Shown: positions 11,259-22,671 of the stretch, piece after piece
Layout: every line of letters starts with the position of its first letter
Numbering within the stretch: position 1 is the stretch's first letter
Origin: Pelobates cultripes
Taxonomy: Eukaryota > Chordata > Amphibia > Anura > Pelobatidae
Length of the DNA: 64,000 nucleotides
Assembly: GCA_933207985.1 (NCBI GenBank)
Contig: OW240917.1
Location: 107,692,486 to 107,756,485, forward strand
Direction of reading: 5' to 3'
Notes under the pieces: model-generated
Told to the model about the DNA's origin: nothing
Databases searched by the model: none
Seen by the model: only the letters and a program-made list of their open reading frames with translations
Program-made: the position numbers and the translations under genes

Positions 11259-12009
11259 CCTTTCATGGCAGGGTTTGCCTTGTATTGCTATCTAAAAAAA
11301 TATCTATGCCTTTTTGACCCCCAAGTGAGTTTGCCAAAACAGTTTCAACAACACAACTTAATTTACTAGTATACTTGTCTACTATAAAATAATGAAATAC
11401 ATAAAACAAATCTGTGTTTGAAATACGTTAAGGAATTTATAAACTTAATCAGCTTTACAAGTTTAAGCCAAACTTTAGGGATAAAAAAAATAAAATAAAA
11501 ACAATTAAAGATGAAGAAGTTACCCTACAAGTAACAAACCCTACTACACATCAACTAAAATAAGTATCAATAGCTAATATTGCAAGTACATTTACACACA
11601 CAGCAGAGATATTATTGCTTAGCATATTGGTATAAGGATTTCTAGAACATTGCTTTGGGAATTAATTGACATTCATCTGTAAACAATATTTTCTTTTTTT
11701 AAATGTTTACTTTTTATGCATTTTTGCAGTTGGTTATTATACTGTAATATTTTACTTAATATTTATTTTTATTGAAAGTAGGACAAAGGTTACCCTTTTT
11801 AAATGTACAAAGGAAACCACTTGTGGTTAACAGTGCTATATGCCCTATGTGCACTGATTCAGTACATAGTAGATACATTTTCAAGAGCTAGATTTACTAA
11901 GAAAAGACACCAGCTAAAAGCAGTGCATCCTGCAATGCAAGTTCAATGTTTGTCTGTATTTTGTTTTCATCTAAAAAACCTGAAAACAGGCTGATTATAC
12001 TCATTCCCA
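11259..12009. other. AT-rich intronic sequence, no gene seen
   Basis: No repeat termini, exon or RNA gene was recognised. Confidence 0.4.
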
Positions 12010-12079
12010 CCACAGTAATCCGGTGGGTGCATCTGGTCCTTTAACCACAGTAATCCGGTGGGTTCATCTGGTCCTTTAA
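12010..12079 (+). repeat. Tandem duplication, 35-bp unit x2
   Basis: CCACAGTAATCCGGTGGGTG...GGTCCTTTAA is repeated immediately, with one G to T difference (GGGTGC versus GGGTTC). The near identity points to a recent slippage or duplication event. Confidence 0.93.
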
Positions 12080-12165
12080 CTGAGCCAAATGTTCACGTTT
12101 TGATCAAAATAAAACATAAACAAAACTTGGAATTTGACTATATGTCTGTTCAACCGTAATTCACC

Positions 12166-14420
12166 TTTTTTTTTTTTTTTATTTCTTCACATTTCAGACT
12201 TGTACCAGCCAGGTGTTATATATTTTTCTTTTCCTGGTGCATTTGTGATTCAGACCTTGGTACACTTATCATCATGAACATGTCTTAAAATGTATTAAGT
12301 GTTTCTTTGGTTTCTATCATACTCCCCTTGTCCCTCCCGATCCCCTTCCCCCCATCTTATACGTTAAGTCTTATTGAGTATTTTTGTCTTGGTTCCCTTA
12401 TATGTTTTGGAGAGAGAAAGCTCATCTTGCATTAAGTACCATATTTTTTTATTTTTATGTTATGTTATGTTTGTCTGCCCGTTTTGGGGAATGTTATACA
12501 TTCACCCTGTTTTCTCCGTTCCTCTTCCCTGTCCCTTCCCCTTCCTGTAGCTATCTATAAATTATGCCCTCATTGATTATTGCACACTATGATCGGAGAG
12601 GAAAAGATGGTAAATAAATAAAAAAAGGGGGAGTCAGGAAGTACGGGAGGTCTCAGGCGGGAAATTCAGTATTGTAATGATGTATATTAAGTGTACGATT
12701 CCATTTTATTTATCCGTGTATCCCAGTCTTCTGTTTGAGTATATCTATTTCCTATGTTCACTAGGATACCCCTTTCCATTTTAGCCTGCAAAATTACTTG
12801 TATAATTAGTTCTTGAATGCTTGGGATTATCTCTGTCTTCCAATTTTGTGCTAAGAGTAATTTTGCTGCCGTGACGACATGCAGTGTTAACATTACTGTA
12901 TTTTTTTGTCATTTTTGGCCAATTCAGGTTTAACAGGACCACTTCAGGCTTTAAAACAAGTTCCGTTTCTGTTATTTGATATATTGTCTTGATTTACTCT
13001 TTACAGAATTTTTTTATGGGTGCATATTGCCACCATAAATGGATCAAATCACCTTTATTAACTTTGCATTTTTCCCATTTGTTAATCACTTCTATTGGTT
13101 TATCGTGTCTCCAATTATATATAACTTTGATGATTTTTTTCTAACAAATTTTTATAGTTCTTTAGTTTTAGTAACTGTATAAGATTTGCATTTTTCCCCC
13201 GTGTTTAACAAGAAGTATTCTGTTATGAAGCCCTTAATTCGCAAATAGTTAAAGGTTTCATTAGGGGGGATTTTAAACATCTGCATAGATGTTTCATTTT
13301 ATTTGTCCTACCGCATTCATAAAATCTTTAATTTTATTATTTTGTCTTATTGAAATCGCCAGGGGTTCTAACACCATTATATACAATAAGGGGGAAAGAG
13401 GACACCCTTGTCTTGTCCCGTTTTTAATATTAAAGTTTTGTGATGTAAATCCCGACTCTGTTACCTTTGCCGATGGAGAGCTGTAGAGATCAGATATGGC
13501 TTGCAATATTGATCTAGTAATTCCAAATTGTTTTCAGGTGGCGAACATAAAGCCCCACCCAACCCTGTCAAATGCTTTCTCTGTGTCTACTGACAGTAAC
13601 ATTAAAGGGGTTCCATTGTTCTCTGTTTCTTCTAATATGTTTATTATTTTTCTAAAATTGTTGATTGAGGATCTCCCTGGTATAAAGCCTACTTGATTAT
13701 TGTTAATTAACTGTGGTATAACTATTTTTAATCTGTCGGCAAGCATAGAGTATAATATTTTAATATCAGTATTGATTAATGAAATGGATATATAATTGCT
13801 AATCATATCTGGGTCTTTGTCTGCTTTTGGGATAGGAATAATATTCACTCTCAACAGCTCTCCAGGGCAACATCATGTTTTCATTATGTGGTTAAAAATG
13901 GTAATGAGTTACCCTTTTAGTTGATTTTTCATTAATTTATAGAATTTGTTTGAAAAGCCATCTGGGCCTGGTGCAGTATTTATTTTAAGTTTATCTATAG
14001 TTTTACTAAACTCTTCTGCTGTTATGGGCTGGTTTATCAGCTTTAATTGGTTGGGCCGGATTGTTGGCATAATTATGATTCCGAAGAATTTCTCTCTCTT
14101 TTTCCCCACCAAATAGCTCTTCTGTTAAGTTATATAAGTTCCGGTATAATCCCTCAAAGGTGCTTCCTATTTTTCCTGGGGCCATTAGGTAAGTATCTCT
14201 ATCTTTTATTTTATGTATTACTTTTTTATGTTTCTCCTTTTTAAGTTTACTGGTCATTAGTGCTTCTGGCTTATTCCACTTCAAATACCTCTTTAATTTT
14301 AGTGCTTCTAGCTGTTTTGTTGCTTTATTCCTTAACTGATTGTTTATCTGTTTTTCTGTTTCTGCAATCTTCCTTGCTATTTGTATGGAAGGTGTTGTTT
14401 TATTCTGCCTTTTATATTCA
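12166..14420 (-). pseudogene. L1-clade LINE, 5'-truncated ORF2 remnant
   Basis: L1 ORF2 encodes endonuclease and reverse transcriptase. On the minus strand, from high to low coordinates, one can read the linker region (KLKKEKHKKVIHKIKDRDTY, about 14200), NTAPGPDGFSNKFYK (about 13970), the reverse transcriptase blocks IIPIPKADKDP and NNQVGFIPGRSS (13534-13854), NGTRQGCPLSPLL (about 13420), and the C-terminal block HVVTAAKLLLAQNWK (about 12850). The 3' end is an A-tail, seen as the T-run 12166-12180. Several frame breaks occur. The catalytic YADD box appears as YADV followed by a stop near 13279-13287. Endonuclease and ORF1 are absent. The 5' junction abuts a gypsy fragment on the other strand. 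Confidence 0.88.
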
Positions 14421-15058
14421 CTTAGCAACAACGGTCGCCATCCTACTGTTCTCCCTGCTGTATTCTCTGACACTGCTATCTCTGCTCTGGATGACCACCT
14501 TACTTCTATATGTGAAACCTGTACTAAAGTCCACTCTGCCCTTGAGAATCCGGCTGCTCGTTTCAAGTTTCATGTTGATAAGCAGCGGGGTGCCAACCCT
14601 GTTTACCAGGTGGGTGAGTCTTGAGTCTGATCTCCTCACGTAATATCAGACTCAAGGTTCCTAGCATGAAGGTTTCTCCCAGATTTATTGGTCCTTTTCA
14701 TATTGTTCGGAGAATCAATCCTGTTTCATACTCTCTTGCTCTTCCTGCCTCGTTACATATACCTAATTCTTTACTTAAGCCTCATATTTGTAATAGGTAT
14801 AGTGTCCATTTTGTCCCTCCTCCTCCCCTGGTTGTTTCTGGTAGGGAGAATTATGAGGTCTCTTCCATAATTGATTCCAGGTTTTTTCAGGGCTTCCTGC
14901 AATACCTGGTTTATTGGAAGAGTTATGGGCCTGCTGATCGTTCCTGGGTTCCTGCCTCTGATATGCATTCTGACCGCAAAATTTGTGCTTTAAAAGCCAA
15001 ATTTCCTCTCAAACCTGGTCCTGCCCGCCCAGTGGGAGTTCTTCAGGTGGTGGGATAA
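14421..15058 (+). pseudogene. Ty3/gypsy chromovirus: integrase C-terminus plus chromodomain, frameshifted
   Basis: The frame up to 14624 reads RHPTVLPAVFSDTAISALDD, the region after the integrase core. After a one-base shift near 14620, a second frame (14621-15058) continues with RLKVPSMKVSPRFIGPFHIV and then a chromodomain (YEVSSIIDSRFFQGFLQYLV, then YWKSYGPADRSWVPASDM). The frame ends LKPGPARPVGVLQVVG, after which a candidate 3' LTR starts. Reverse transcriptase and the integrase catalytic core are missing upstream, where the L1 remnant begins. Chromodomains in this family are thought to guide integration to chromatin. Confidence 0.88.
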
Positions 15059-15641
15059 TGTCACATTTTCATCTTCTCCATATGCTATGCACAACAATAA
15101 TCAACTTTTCAGGAATAGGAGAAGTGCTGTTTGGCGGTCCTATGCCATAAGACCGGGCTTTTGCGAAATGTCAATGGACGCCGGCCACTGCGGATCCACA
15201 CTGTTATGTAGCCCCATGTCTGTTCACGATGGTGGCCACATCGACTTGCTGGTGACGTCACGCAGAGGATGCACGCGCACGTTTTGGGGTCATAGGCCGG
15301 ATACGGGCAATCGGATTCACAAGTGGGATACTTAAACTCACTAATTTCTTCTGCTCATTGCCCTGTCGTGGTTTCCCTTTGCAGGTTATTCCAAGAGTGT
15401 GTTCCTGATCGTGTTTCTTTGGTATTTGACTTTGGCTTTGTTCTGACTTCCCTGATTTCTGGTATCCCTGACTATTGGCTATTCCTTGCAACTGTGTTTC
15501 GTTCTGTGTTCCTGACCCCGGCCAGTATTTTGACTATTCTGTTATATGTTAAGTCTGGCCATTCTAAGGTCCAGTTAGACCTTATCATTATTCCTAAGTG
15601 TGATACTAATACTGCGTGTTGGATCAATTGTAATCCTGACA
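15059..15641 (+). repeat. Candidate 3' LTR of the gypsy chromovirus
   Basis: It begins TGTCACATTTTC directly after the coding frame and a purine-rich stretch (GGTGGTGGGATAA), and ends AATCCTGACA. TGTCA at the start and TGACA at the end are a perfect inverted pair, as expected for an LTR. No matching 5' LTR was seen in the window, so the limits rest on the terminal dinucleotides and position alone. Confidence 0.55.
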
Positions 15642-15659
15642 GAAACATAGTCCTGGGAG

Positions 15660-16364
15660 TCAACTGATTTTATTTAGGCCACACATGGCTTTTATGCACA
15701 GACCCCTACATGGGGTCTCCAACACACAAATACAGGGTTTTCAATCCCAGGATCCTCTGTGCTTGAGAGATAATTGTGTGAGACAAATCTATAATCCAAT
15801 TCTCTCTCAGGTACAGAAAATCCACACAAAATATACAGTACCCCAAAAGCTCCCCCACCATACTCAGGAACCCCACAAAAAGTACATCCACAGATAGCCC
15901 CGATCTGAGTGTATAACAGATCCAAAGATTACTCAGATAGTTTCGGTGAAACGGGAATGCCATCGAGGTATAGTTTTGACCAGCCCAACACGAGACATTA
16001 GCCCAAAACAGTTCCAGGGAAATAGGTGTCCTGTTCGGGGGTTCCTGGGCAAACGCCATGCCAGGGAATCTCTCCCAGGATACAAATGCCCCCCCTGTTC
16101 GGTAGTTCATATCTCCTGAACGACGTTTGTATTGGTGGTCGAGAAATACAGCAGTCTAATCTTTACTGGGGTTCGTGCGAGTGCCTCGCCAAAAAGAGTT
16201 CCAGGCCTTCAATGACCAAGTATGGCTGCCCACGTTCGGAAGACAAGATGGCATTCTTTTGTTGGCCACGTACGTTATACGAAAAGGGGCAGCATTAATT
16301 AATTACTTTCCTTGCGGCTAAATGAGGGAAAAAACATAAAATTGGTGGTAAGTTTTGCCACACA
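15660..16364 (-). repeat. LTR-like sequence A of a second gypsy-type element
   Basis: On the minus strand a polypurine tract (TTAAGGGGGAGCTG, about 16365-16378) is followed by TGTGGCAAAACTTACC, the form of an LTR start. Long stretches (TCTCTCAGGTACAGAAAA; GTTCGTGCGAGTGCCTCGCC; TTCGGAAGACAAGATGGC) align with 17175-17740, the partner LTR-like block. The lower boundary is not sharply defined. Confidence 0.6.
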
Positions 16365-16379
16365 GCTCCCCCTTAACCA

Positions 16380-16905
16380 CAAGCCGGCATACACAGTCTG
16401 TTGCTCACAGATCGGCTTGGGGATGTCCGGGGGAGTACTCACAGATCACTTCTCCAGTTCTATCTGTCGTGATAACCCATAGGCATTCCCATTCTGCTTG
16501 TTGTCTGTGAGTAAGGTAAACTGTTGTCCATAAATGTACTTTTTGAAAGCACACACCACTGCCAGGTAGTAGTTTTCTGAGGTAAGCTACTGGATGTTCT
16601 CCGCCATCGTCCCCGACTGGCTCAGCACTGCTCCTAATCCAAACATAGAAGCATCTGTGTGGATAAGAAAACGTTTATTCGGATTAGGAGCGGCAGGACA
16701 GGTGCATGTATAAGGGCCTCAAACGCTTGCTCGAACTCTGGGGTCCAGTTTACTTCTTGGGGCAAGTTCTTTCAGGTCAGGTTAGTAAGGGGCTTAGCTA
16801 GGGCACTGTAATTGGGGACAAACTTCCGGTAATAGCTAGCAGTCCCTAAGAAGGCCATCACCTGGCTCTTAGTGCGGGGAAGGAGCCAGTTAGCAACTAC
16901 CTCAT
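16380..16905 (-). pseudogene. Ty3/gypsy reverse transcriptase/RNase H fragment
   Basis: Minus-strand translation gives the end of the reverse transcriptase palm and start of RNase H: TKSQVMAFLGTASYYRKFVP, then PQEVNWTPEFEQAFEAL, and a frame-broken HTDASMFGLGAVLSQSGDDG-like stretch. The RNase H region has at least three frame disruptions, so the copy is dead. It lies just upstream, on its own strand, of the polypurine tract and LTR A. Confidence 0.85.
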
Positions 16906-17165
16906 GCCTGTAACCATTCATGTTGGACGGGTTTCAAAACCAAAACCTTCTGACCGACCTGAAAGCTACATCTCCTGGCTCCTCTATCATACCACATGCA
17001 CTGGCATTCCTGAGCCGCCCGAAGGTTCTCACGCACTCGATGAGTGAGTTCCTCCATTCATTCCCAAAGCTCCAGCACATATGGGATGATGGGGGTTCCT
17101 TCCTGATCCACCTCTCCCTCCCAGTGTTCTCTTACTAGGTCTAAGGTCCCTCTAACCCTCCGCCC
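16906..17165 (-). pseudogene. Gypsy integrase C-terminal fragment, out of order
   Basis: Minus-strand translation reads LVREHWEGEVDQEGTPIIPY, MEELTHRVRENLRAAQ, MWYDRGARRCSFQVGQKVLV, typical of the tail after the integrase domain in frog gypsy elements. One stop interrupts it (ELWE*MEEL). In an intact element this piece lies downstream of the reverse transcriptase; here it lies upstream of it on the same strand, so the element has been rearranged or two copies have fused. Confidence 0.75.
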
Positions 17166-17174
17166 GAAAAAATA

Positions 17175-17740
17175 CAACAGTAAACTCCTGTTAGGAACTG
17201 TACCAACTTAATTATCTCCCAGGTACAGAAAAGTATAACAATTTTAAAAAAAAACAGAAAACTACCCCCAAAATACATGGAACCCCTCAAGAGTCACATC
17301 TCAAATAGCTCTGATCTAAGTGCCTATCATATCCAAGAAGTGCTCAAATTGGTTCAGTGGTTTGGGATTGCCATCGTGGTAAACTTTTGACTAACCATTC
17401 ACGAGGTAGAAGCTCAAAATAGTTCCACAGCTATTGTGGCAACGACTGGTCTCTGTTTGTGGACTTCTATACAAAAACCACACACAATAGATGGTTGATT
17501 TCAAGTGTCGAATGCTCCCCCTATTCAGTAGTTTGCATTTCCCGAACGCCGTTCGTATGGGTGGTCGGAAACTTGAACGGGCAGCAGTTCCATCTTCACC
17601 AGTGTTCGCGAGAGTGCGTATCCGAAATCAGTTCCAGGCACTCGATGACTAAACACCACTGCCTGCGTTCGTGCGACAAGATGGCCGCCAACTCAGTTCC
17701 CATGTGTTCGTGCATATGAACGGTGGCAACCCAGAAGCTC
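17175..17740 (-). repeat. LTR-like sequence B of the second gypsy-type element
   Basis: It aligns by eye with block A in the same orientation (ATCTCCCAGGTACAGAAAA; GTTCGCGAGAGTGCGTATCC; GACAAGATGGCCGCC). Divergence is considerable, implying an old insertion or two related copies. The upper boundary is uncertain. Confidence 0.55.
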
Positions 17741-18649
17741 GTGGCATAGGCACATTTGCAACAATCTCAATGGCCAGTGCAGCTCTTGGAGAATAGAGTG
17801 CTGTACTGATAAGGGTAAATACTCTCTGGACTACTCTCTTCTGTAATACTACTCCAATAAACAATATGCATGCTAGTGGAATAGGACAATTGCAGTCACC
17901 ACCCTTTATAACCCTCACAGGGCCAGTCACGTACCTTTTAGATTGTAAGTTCATTTTGACAAGGTACATTTCACCTATTGTTTCTGTATGTCAAACTTCT
18001 TTTGTCAGAATTAATGGTTTGTCTGAGTTTACAGTACTGTAAATAATTGTAATTCTGAAATGGTATTGGTAGGCGCAGTATTTGTTCTAATTACTTTGGT
18101 CCTACAACGTAAGTGGCACTTAATAAAAGTGGGCCATGTATAAAATATCAATGGGGATTAAATATTTTATTTATACTGGAGTGCAACCATCTTATTTATT
18201 TATTTGCTCATTTATTTACCATTGTGCATTATTTGATCATCAGTGGTGTTTTTAATCATCAGTTTTTGTAGAACATCAAGAGAAAAATCTTGAAACTCCA
18301 ACCAACTTTGTTGTCAGCAGATTTCTCTCCCAACGGCAGCATAGATTTCAGCTTATTCACACTAATATACATCAAAATGTAGTATGTTTAAGCTACCAAA
18401 AGGTTCAAAGTGTAATAGATATATATAAATATTTACTTCATCTAAACATTTCATTAATCTTGTATGATAGGAAGAATGGAATGCTGTAGTTTATTGCAAA
18501 AACATATATGGGTGATATTTAATTGTAATACGATTTCAAAAGGTATTTAGCAAAATATATAAATTTATTTCAAAAGTCCCTGAATAAGAATAAAGACATT
18601 CTAGAATTAAAACCTGTATTGTCCTATAGAAGGACAAATGTATTAGCAC
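17741..18649. other. AT-rich intronic sequence, no gene seen
   Basis: The first 200 bases may still belong to the gypsy LTR-like block. The rest shows no recognised signal. Confidence 0.4.
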
Positions 18650-19093
18650 CAGTGTTCATTTTGTCGACTAACAATTTTAGTCAAATTTTAGTCGACTAAA
18701 ATTTGCAAGATTTAGTCGACTAAAACTAAACCAATTCAGATGACTAAAATACAACTAAAACTAAAATGGCTTTTTAGTCAAAAGACTGACTAAAACTAAA
18801 TTGAAATTTGCCGTCAAAATTAACACTGCACAGAGGGGCTGTAGAAGGGGCAAAAGAGACAGACCAGGACTTGGGAGAAACACCTAGAGGGGGTGAGAGG
18901 ACAAAACGAGACACAGAGGGGCTGGGGAAGGGGCAAAAGAGACAGAAAAAGGCTTTAACTAAACCTATTAGATTTTAGTTGTGTTGACTAAAATCTACTG
19001 GAGATCTAGTCGACTAAAACTAAAACTAAAACAATACAGATGACTAAAATACAAATAAAACTAAATTGAAATTTGCTGCCAAAATTAACACTG
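18650..19093. mobile_element. hAT-type MITE with 8-bp target duplication
   Basis: The ends are CAGTGTTCATTTTG and, reverse-complemented, CAGTGTTAATTTTG. The flanking octamers ATTAGCAC (18642-18649) and ATTAGGAC (19094-19101) match at 7 of 8. The interior is dominated by GTCGACTAAAAC-type motifs. A second internal terminus (AAATTAACACTG) at about 18820-18831 and two copies of CACAGAGGGGCTG...GGGGCAAAAGAGACAG (from 18831 and 18912) suggest a partial internal duplication. Confidence 0.82.
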
Positions 19094-19097
19094 ATTA

Positions 19098-19172
19098 GGA
19101 CCACCCTTATAGGAATTTGCCCTCAATACCAGATGGACTTCAATCTTAGCATCAACCAACTGAGCTATCCAC
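19098..19172 (-). ncRNA. Degenerate tRNA-like sequence (tRNA-derived SINE or pseudogene)
   Basis: The minus strand reads GTGGATAGCTCAGTTGGTTG near its 5' end, a good tRNA A box, and GGGCAAATTCC about 40 bases further, a weak B box (consensus GGTTCGAANCC). The 75-base span is tRNA-sized, but the acceptor arms do not pair well. The hAT MITE next door inserted into or at its edge, since the target duplication overlaps it. Confidence 0.4.
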
Positions 19173-19970
19173 AAATGATATGCTGAAGGCATCCATGTAA
19201 CATAGTATACCATACAGATTTGTCTTTGCATATAACTACAAGAAACTCTGAAAGCTGTAGTATCCTCCGTTAAAACAGATATTCATTTTATGTGTGAATT
19301 GTAAATTATACATATATTAAAGAGCTTTTTTCCTGTGCATGTTATATACATGTAATGTAATGTAATGTGCAACAATGGATTTTTGGATACCTCTTGTGAA
19401 TAAAACACTCTAAACAGTTCAATAAATTTGGCAGACTATTTTGTTGCAATTAACAGTTTGTATACTGGTAACAGTAATACTAGTAAGCATGTAGTATACT
19501 TATTTGGCTCACATGTAATCAATATGGAGAAGATGTCATTACGGTAGGAAATACTTGTAATTCCTATGAATGAGGAAAAGATAGTATAATTGGCTTTGTT
19601 CCATGTATACCTTAGGCGCTGTGGCAATATATCTCTTCCCTACAAGTCAAAATTGACAGAGCAGAATTGATGCTACAAAAATACTCAAAATAAAAAGCAG
19701 CATTTTTTTTAATAGAATTGTCTTTATAGTTTAGATTACATAAGAATGCCCAAAGTTTACCCAATTATGTCTCAGACGATTTCTAACTTAAGTTGTTTTG
19801 TTCCATAATAAAAGTGGTATGTAGGGGGTTGATTTGAGAGAGATATTTTTTACCAAGTTAATAAGAAGCATCAATCTTTCATGGTCATTGCTCTTTTACT
19901 TTAAAAGAAAAAAGGAAATATTTAGCATTGCTTTTTTTTTAATTCTTTCTAATTTAATCATTAAAAGAGT
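19173..19970. other. AT-rich intronic sequence, no gene seen
   Basis: No recognisable feature except a short TGTAATGTAATGTAATG run near 19350. Confidence 0.4.
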
Positions 19971-19975
19971 ACAGA

Positions 19976-20668
19976 TGTGACATTCGCAGATGGTACTCAC
20001 CTGTCCCCGGGCATTCACAATGCCCTGGAGGTCAGTCTGCAGGGGTTATAGTGCCTGTGGCTGCTGCACCCCAGTATGCATCCTCTGTACCCCGATTCAC
20101 AGCCAGGAAACTCAGAGTGATTGCTCCAGCATTCCAAGATGGCAGCCGCTGCATGAGGAGACTGGCCTGCAGGTCAGAGGTTGGAGGGGGTGTGGTTGAG
20201 GGACGGAGCCCGGACAATAATGCATCCAAGATGGGACTGAGTCCCACAGTTAGTCATATTGACCTCAGGTAACCCCTCCTACAGGTAAGACCAGGTTATG
20301 TGATTGAGCCACTCCTTTATAAGCAGATCACAACTTTCCGTCAGTGCTATGTTGTTTTGTTGTCTGCCTCAGAACTCCTAGCATTTGTTTCCCTGTGTTT
20401 CCTGTCCTTGCTGGTTTCCTGACTTCGCCTGCTCTCTGGATTTTGCTGATTGCCCCCAGTCCTGACCTTTGGACCATCTGACTCTGATTTCTACCTGACC
20501 CTTCTTCAGATACCTTTGCCTTGGATTTTTTCTGTTATTTTTATTAAAGCCCCCGTCCCCTCACTGAACTGTTCTCAACCTCAGGATCTCTGTGGATCAT
20601 GCTTGTAAGGGAGAGCTGTTACTGTACCTGAGTTCCAGGACTGAACACAACCCCAGTGGTTTGTTACA
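19976..20668 (+). mobile_element. Solo LTR, 693 bp, with 5-bp target duplication
   Basis: It starts TGTGACATTCGC and ends GGTTTGTTACA. It is flanked on both sides by ACAGA (19971-19975 and 20669-20673). Inside are a TATA-like TTTATAAGC (about 20320) and an ATTAAA polyadenylation-like signal (about 20545), both oriented for plus-strand transcription. No internal coding region accompanies it, so it is best explained by LTR-LTR recombination. Confidence 0.85.
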
Positions 20669-20869
20669 ACAGATGACTAATTCCAGGAAAGGAAAGTAAA
20701 AAAAAACATAAAATAAAGTCTGATGTGTTTAGGGTTTTTGCTTCCTAAGGCACAGCAAACTCCAAGTCCCCCGCTACACTTTATTGTACTGTTACTTACT
20801 CACAACCCTGATAGTTCTACTTGTAGTGCATTGTAGCATTGTGGTGACAAAACATGCATGTGTGTAATT

Positions 20870-21400
20870 AGGGTTGTCACTCGGCCGGTATTTTACCTGC
20901 AAAATCGGTATTTGAGGATAACCAGTTGGCACCAGTACATAAAAATGACCAGAAATACAATTGCTGATATTTTTTCCAGCAACAACAAGTAGGCTCTGGT
21001 GTTCAGAAACAGCTGACCGAGCTGACCTTGGTGCATGCAGTGATGATCCTCTTCCTGATCTTTAACTGCCTGTCTGTATAGATCAGAGCTACACTGATCA
21101 CAGCTATGTCTGTCAGGTAGGTTCTCTGCTCCAGGCAGGTTTCCAGCGACCTGCTATTTATCATAGAGGAGCTGCTCTTCTGTGATGAGTGGCAGCGGAG
21201 AAGGTCTGAACTCTGGAAAGAGGGAGTTAGTGACATAGCAATGATACTAGGTCGATGTCACATCCCTTTCCTGCTCTGACTGTGCCTTGCTCCTGAGAGG
21301 ATCTGATAAGCTTGGGAAGAAAGAAGTCACAGCTGCTGCTCACATAATTCTTCTAATCTACCGAGAGATAGTGACAGCTGACTGAACCTTACTTTGTGTT
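20870..21400. repeat. Unclassified MITE-like repeat (GGGTTGTCACTCGGCCGGTA end)
   Basis: The opening AGGGTTGTCACTCGGCCGGTATTTTACC is a sharply bounded, GC-richer start like those of frog hAT MITEs. No partner terminus or target duplication could be matched, so the right boundary is a guess. Confidence 0.3.
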
Positions 21401-21704
21401 CATCAGTTCTTAAATATCATTGTTCTAGTTATTTGTATTGGAAGATACTTTTGAATATGGATCTGTAATTTTGTAATCACTCTGAATGTTTACATATTTT
21501 TGTGTATCCACTTGTATCCATGTAATTGATTTGGGTATTGACAACTGTCTTGAAAAAAATTAAGAATTAAAATAAAAAATAAAATGAAGATTTCATACAG
21601 ATAAAACATTTATAACAAGAAGCACAGTAAGGAATAATTTATCTTATGCATTTAATGCACGCTTAACAAACCTTTACAAAAAAGCAGAACCTACCACCGT
21701 CAAG
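21401..21704. other. AT-rich intronic sequence, no gene seen
   Basis: Nothing recognised apart from A-rich runs near 21555-21590. Confidence 0.35.
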
Positions 21705-21960
21705 CTTTGTCAATCTCTCAGCTGTCACTAGTGATGATTGAGGGCAAAAGGGCTTGTGGGACCCTCCATAAACATCAATGTTTCACTCTTGCACATGTGC
21801 AAGAGTACAGCTGTGATGTGAGCTCCTGGCAAATGAAGCACCAGGATCTGAACAGTGCCTTGCAGAACAAAATGGTTTCAGCCACAAATGACAAGTTCAT
21901 GAAAAAGTAAAAACTCCCTTCCATTGCACCCCTAGGCTGCACAAGTGAGGAAGTCACCAC
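21705..21960 (+). repeat. Dispersed repeat fragment, related to 54750-54960
   Basis: TCACTAGTGATGATTGAGGG...CTTGCACATGTGCAAGAGTACAGCTGTG aligns loosely with TCACTAGTGATGGCTGAATG...CTTGTGCATGTGAGATTGCAGCAGTG near 54815-54920. The class is unknown. Confidence 0.4.
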
Positions 21961-22671
21961 CTTTGGTCTCAAAATAAGCAGAGATCCCAGATGGAAACAG
22001 AACCACTTTAATTATTTTGTATGTGTTTTTTTGGTGAATGATCATGTATACAAAAAAAAAAAAAAAATGAGATATGCATTTTTTTATTTTTCTTAAAACT
22101 TTCTCCTTTGCCTGACTTATAAAGTTGTGTAGCTAACAAATATCCATAAAGTCCACTGTTATTTCAACACATACCCTTAATAACTTCCATCCCCTACATA
22201 ATACTAAGTACACAAATCACAGGTTGTGAAATTCTGTTCCAGACAATACCAAATTTTAATAACTGCAATGCAGGTTTAGTTAGTTTATGCTTGTAATACA
22301 ATCCCAACCATCTTCTAATCTATAGCTAAAAGAAAAGAAACAGATGTATAGGCTTAAGTGGAACATGAATGTGGGTGCAGCTATATTTTTATGTCTAAGT
22401 TTCAATTGCTATCCATTGTAATGCATGGAAGGCTAAACCATATATTAGGTGTCACAAGCAGCTGTTTAAGATAAGTTAATGTCACAGTGAAATCAGTTTC
22501 GAAGTATCCAGATAAAAAAAACAAAAAACAAAAAAACATAAAAACACTGATTCCTAATCCTGCTTGCCCTTTATGTTTTTTTTTTATATTACTATGTTAT
22601 TTGCATCTTTTTTTACACAAACTCAACTAATCATAGAAGTTTTATTGCCAAACAGTAGCAGTGGGCTAAGG

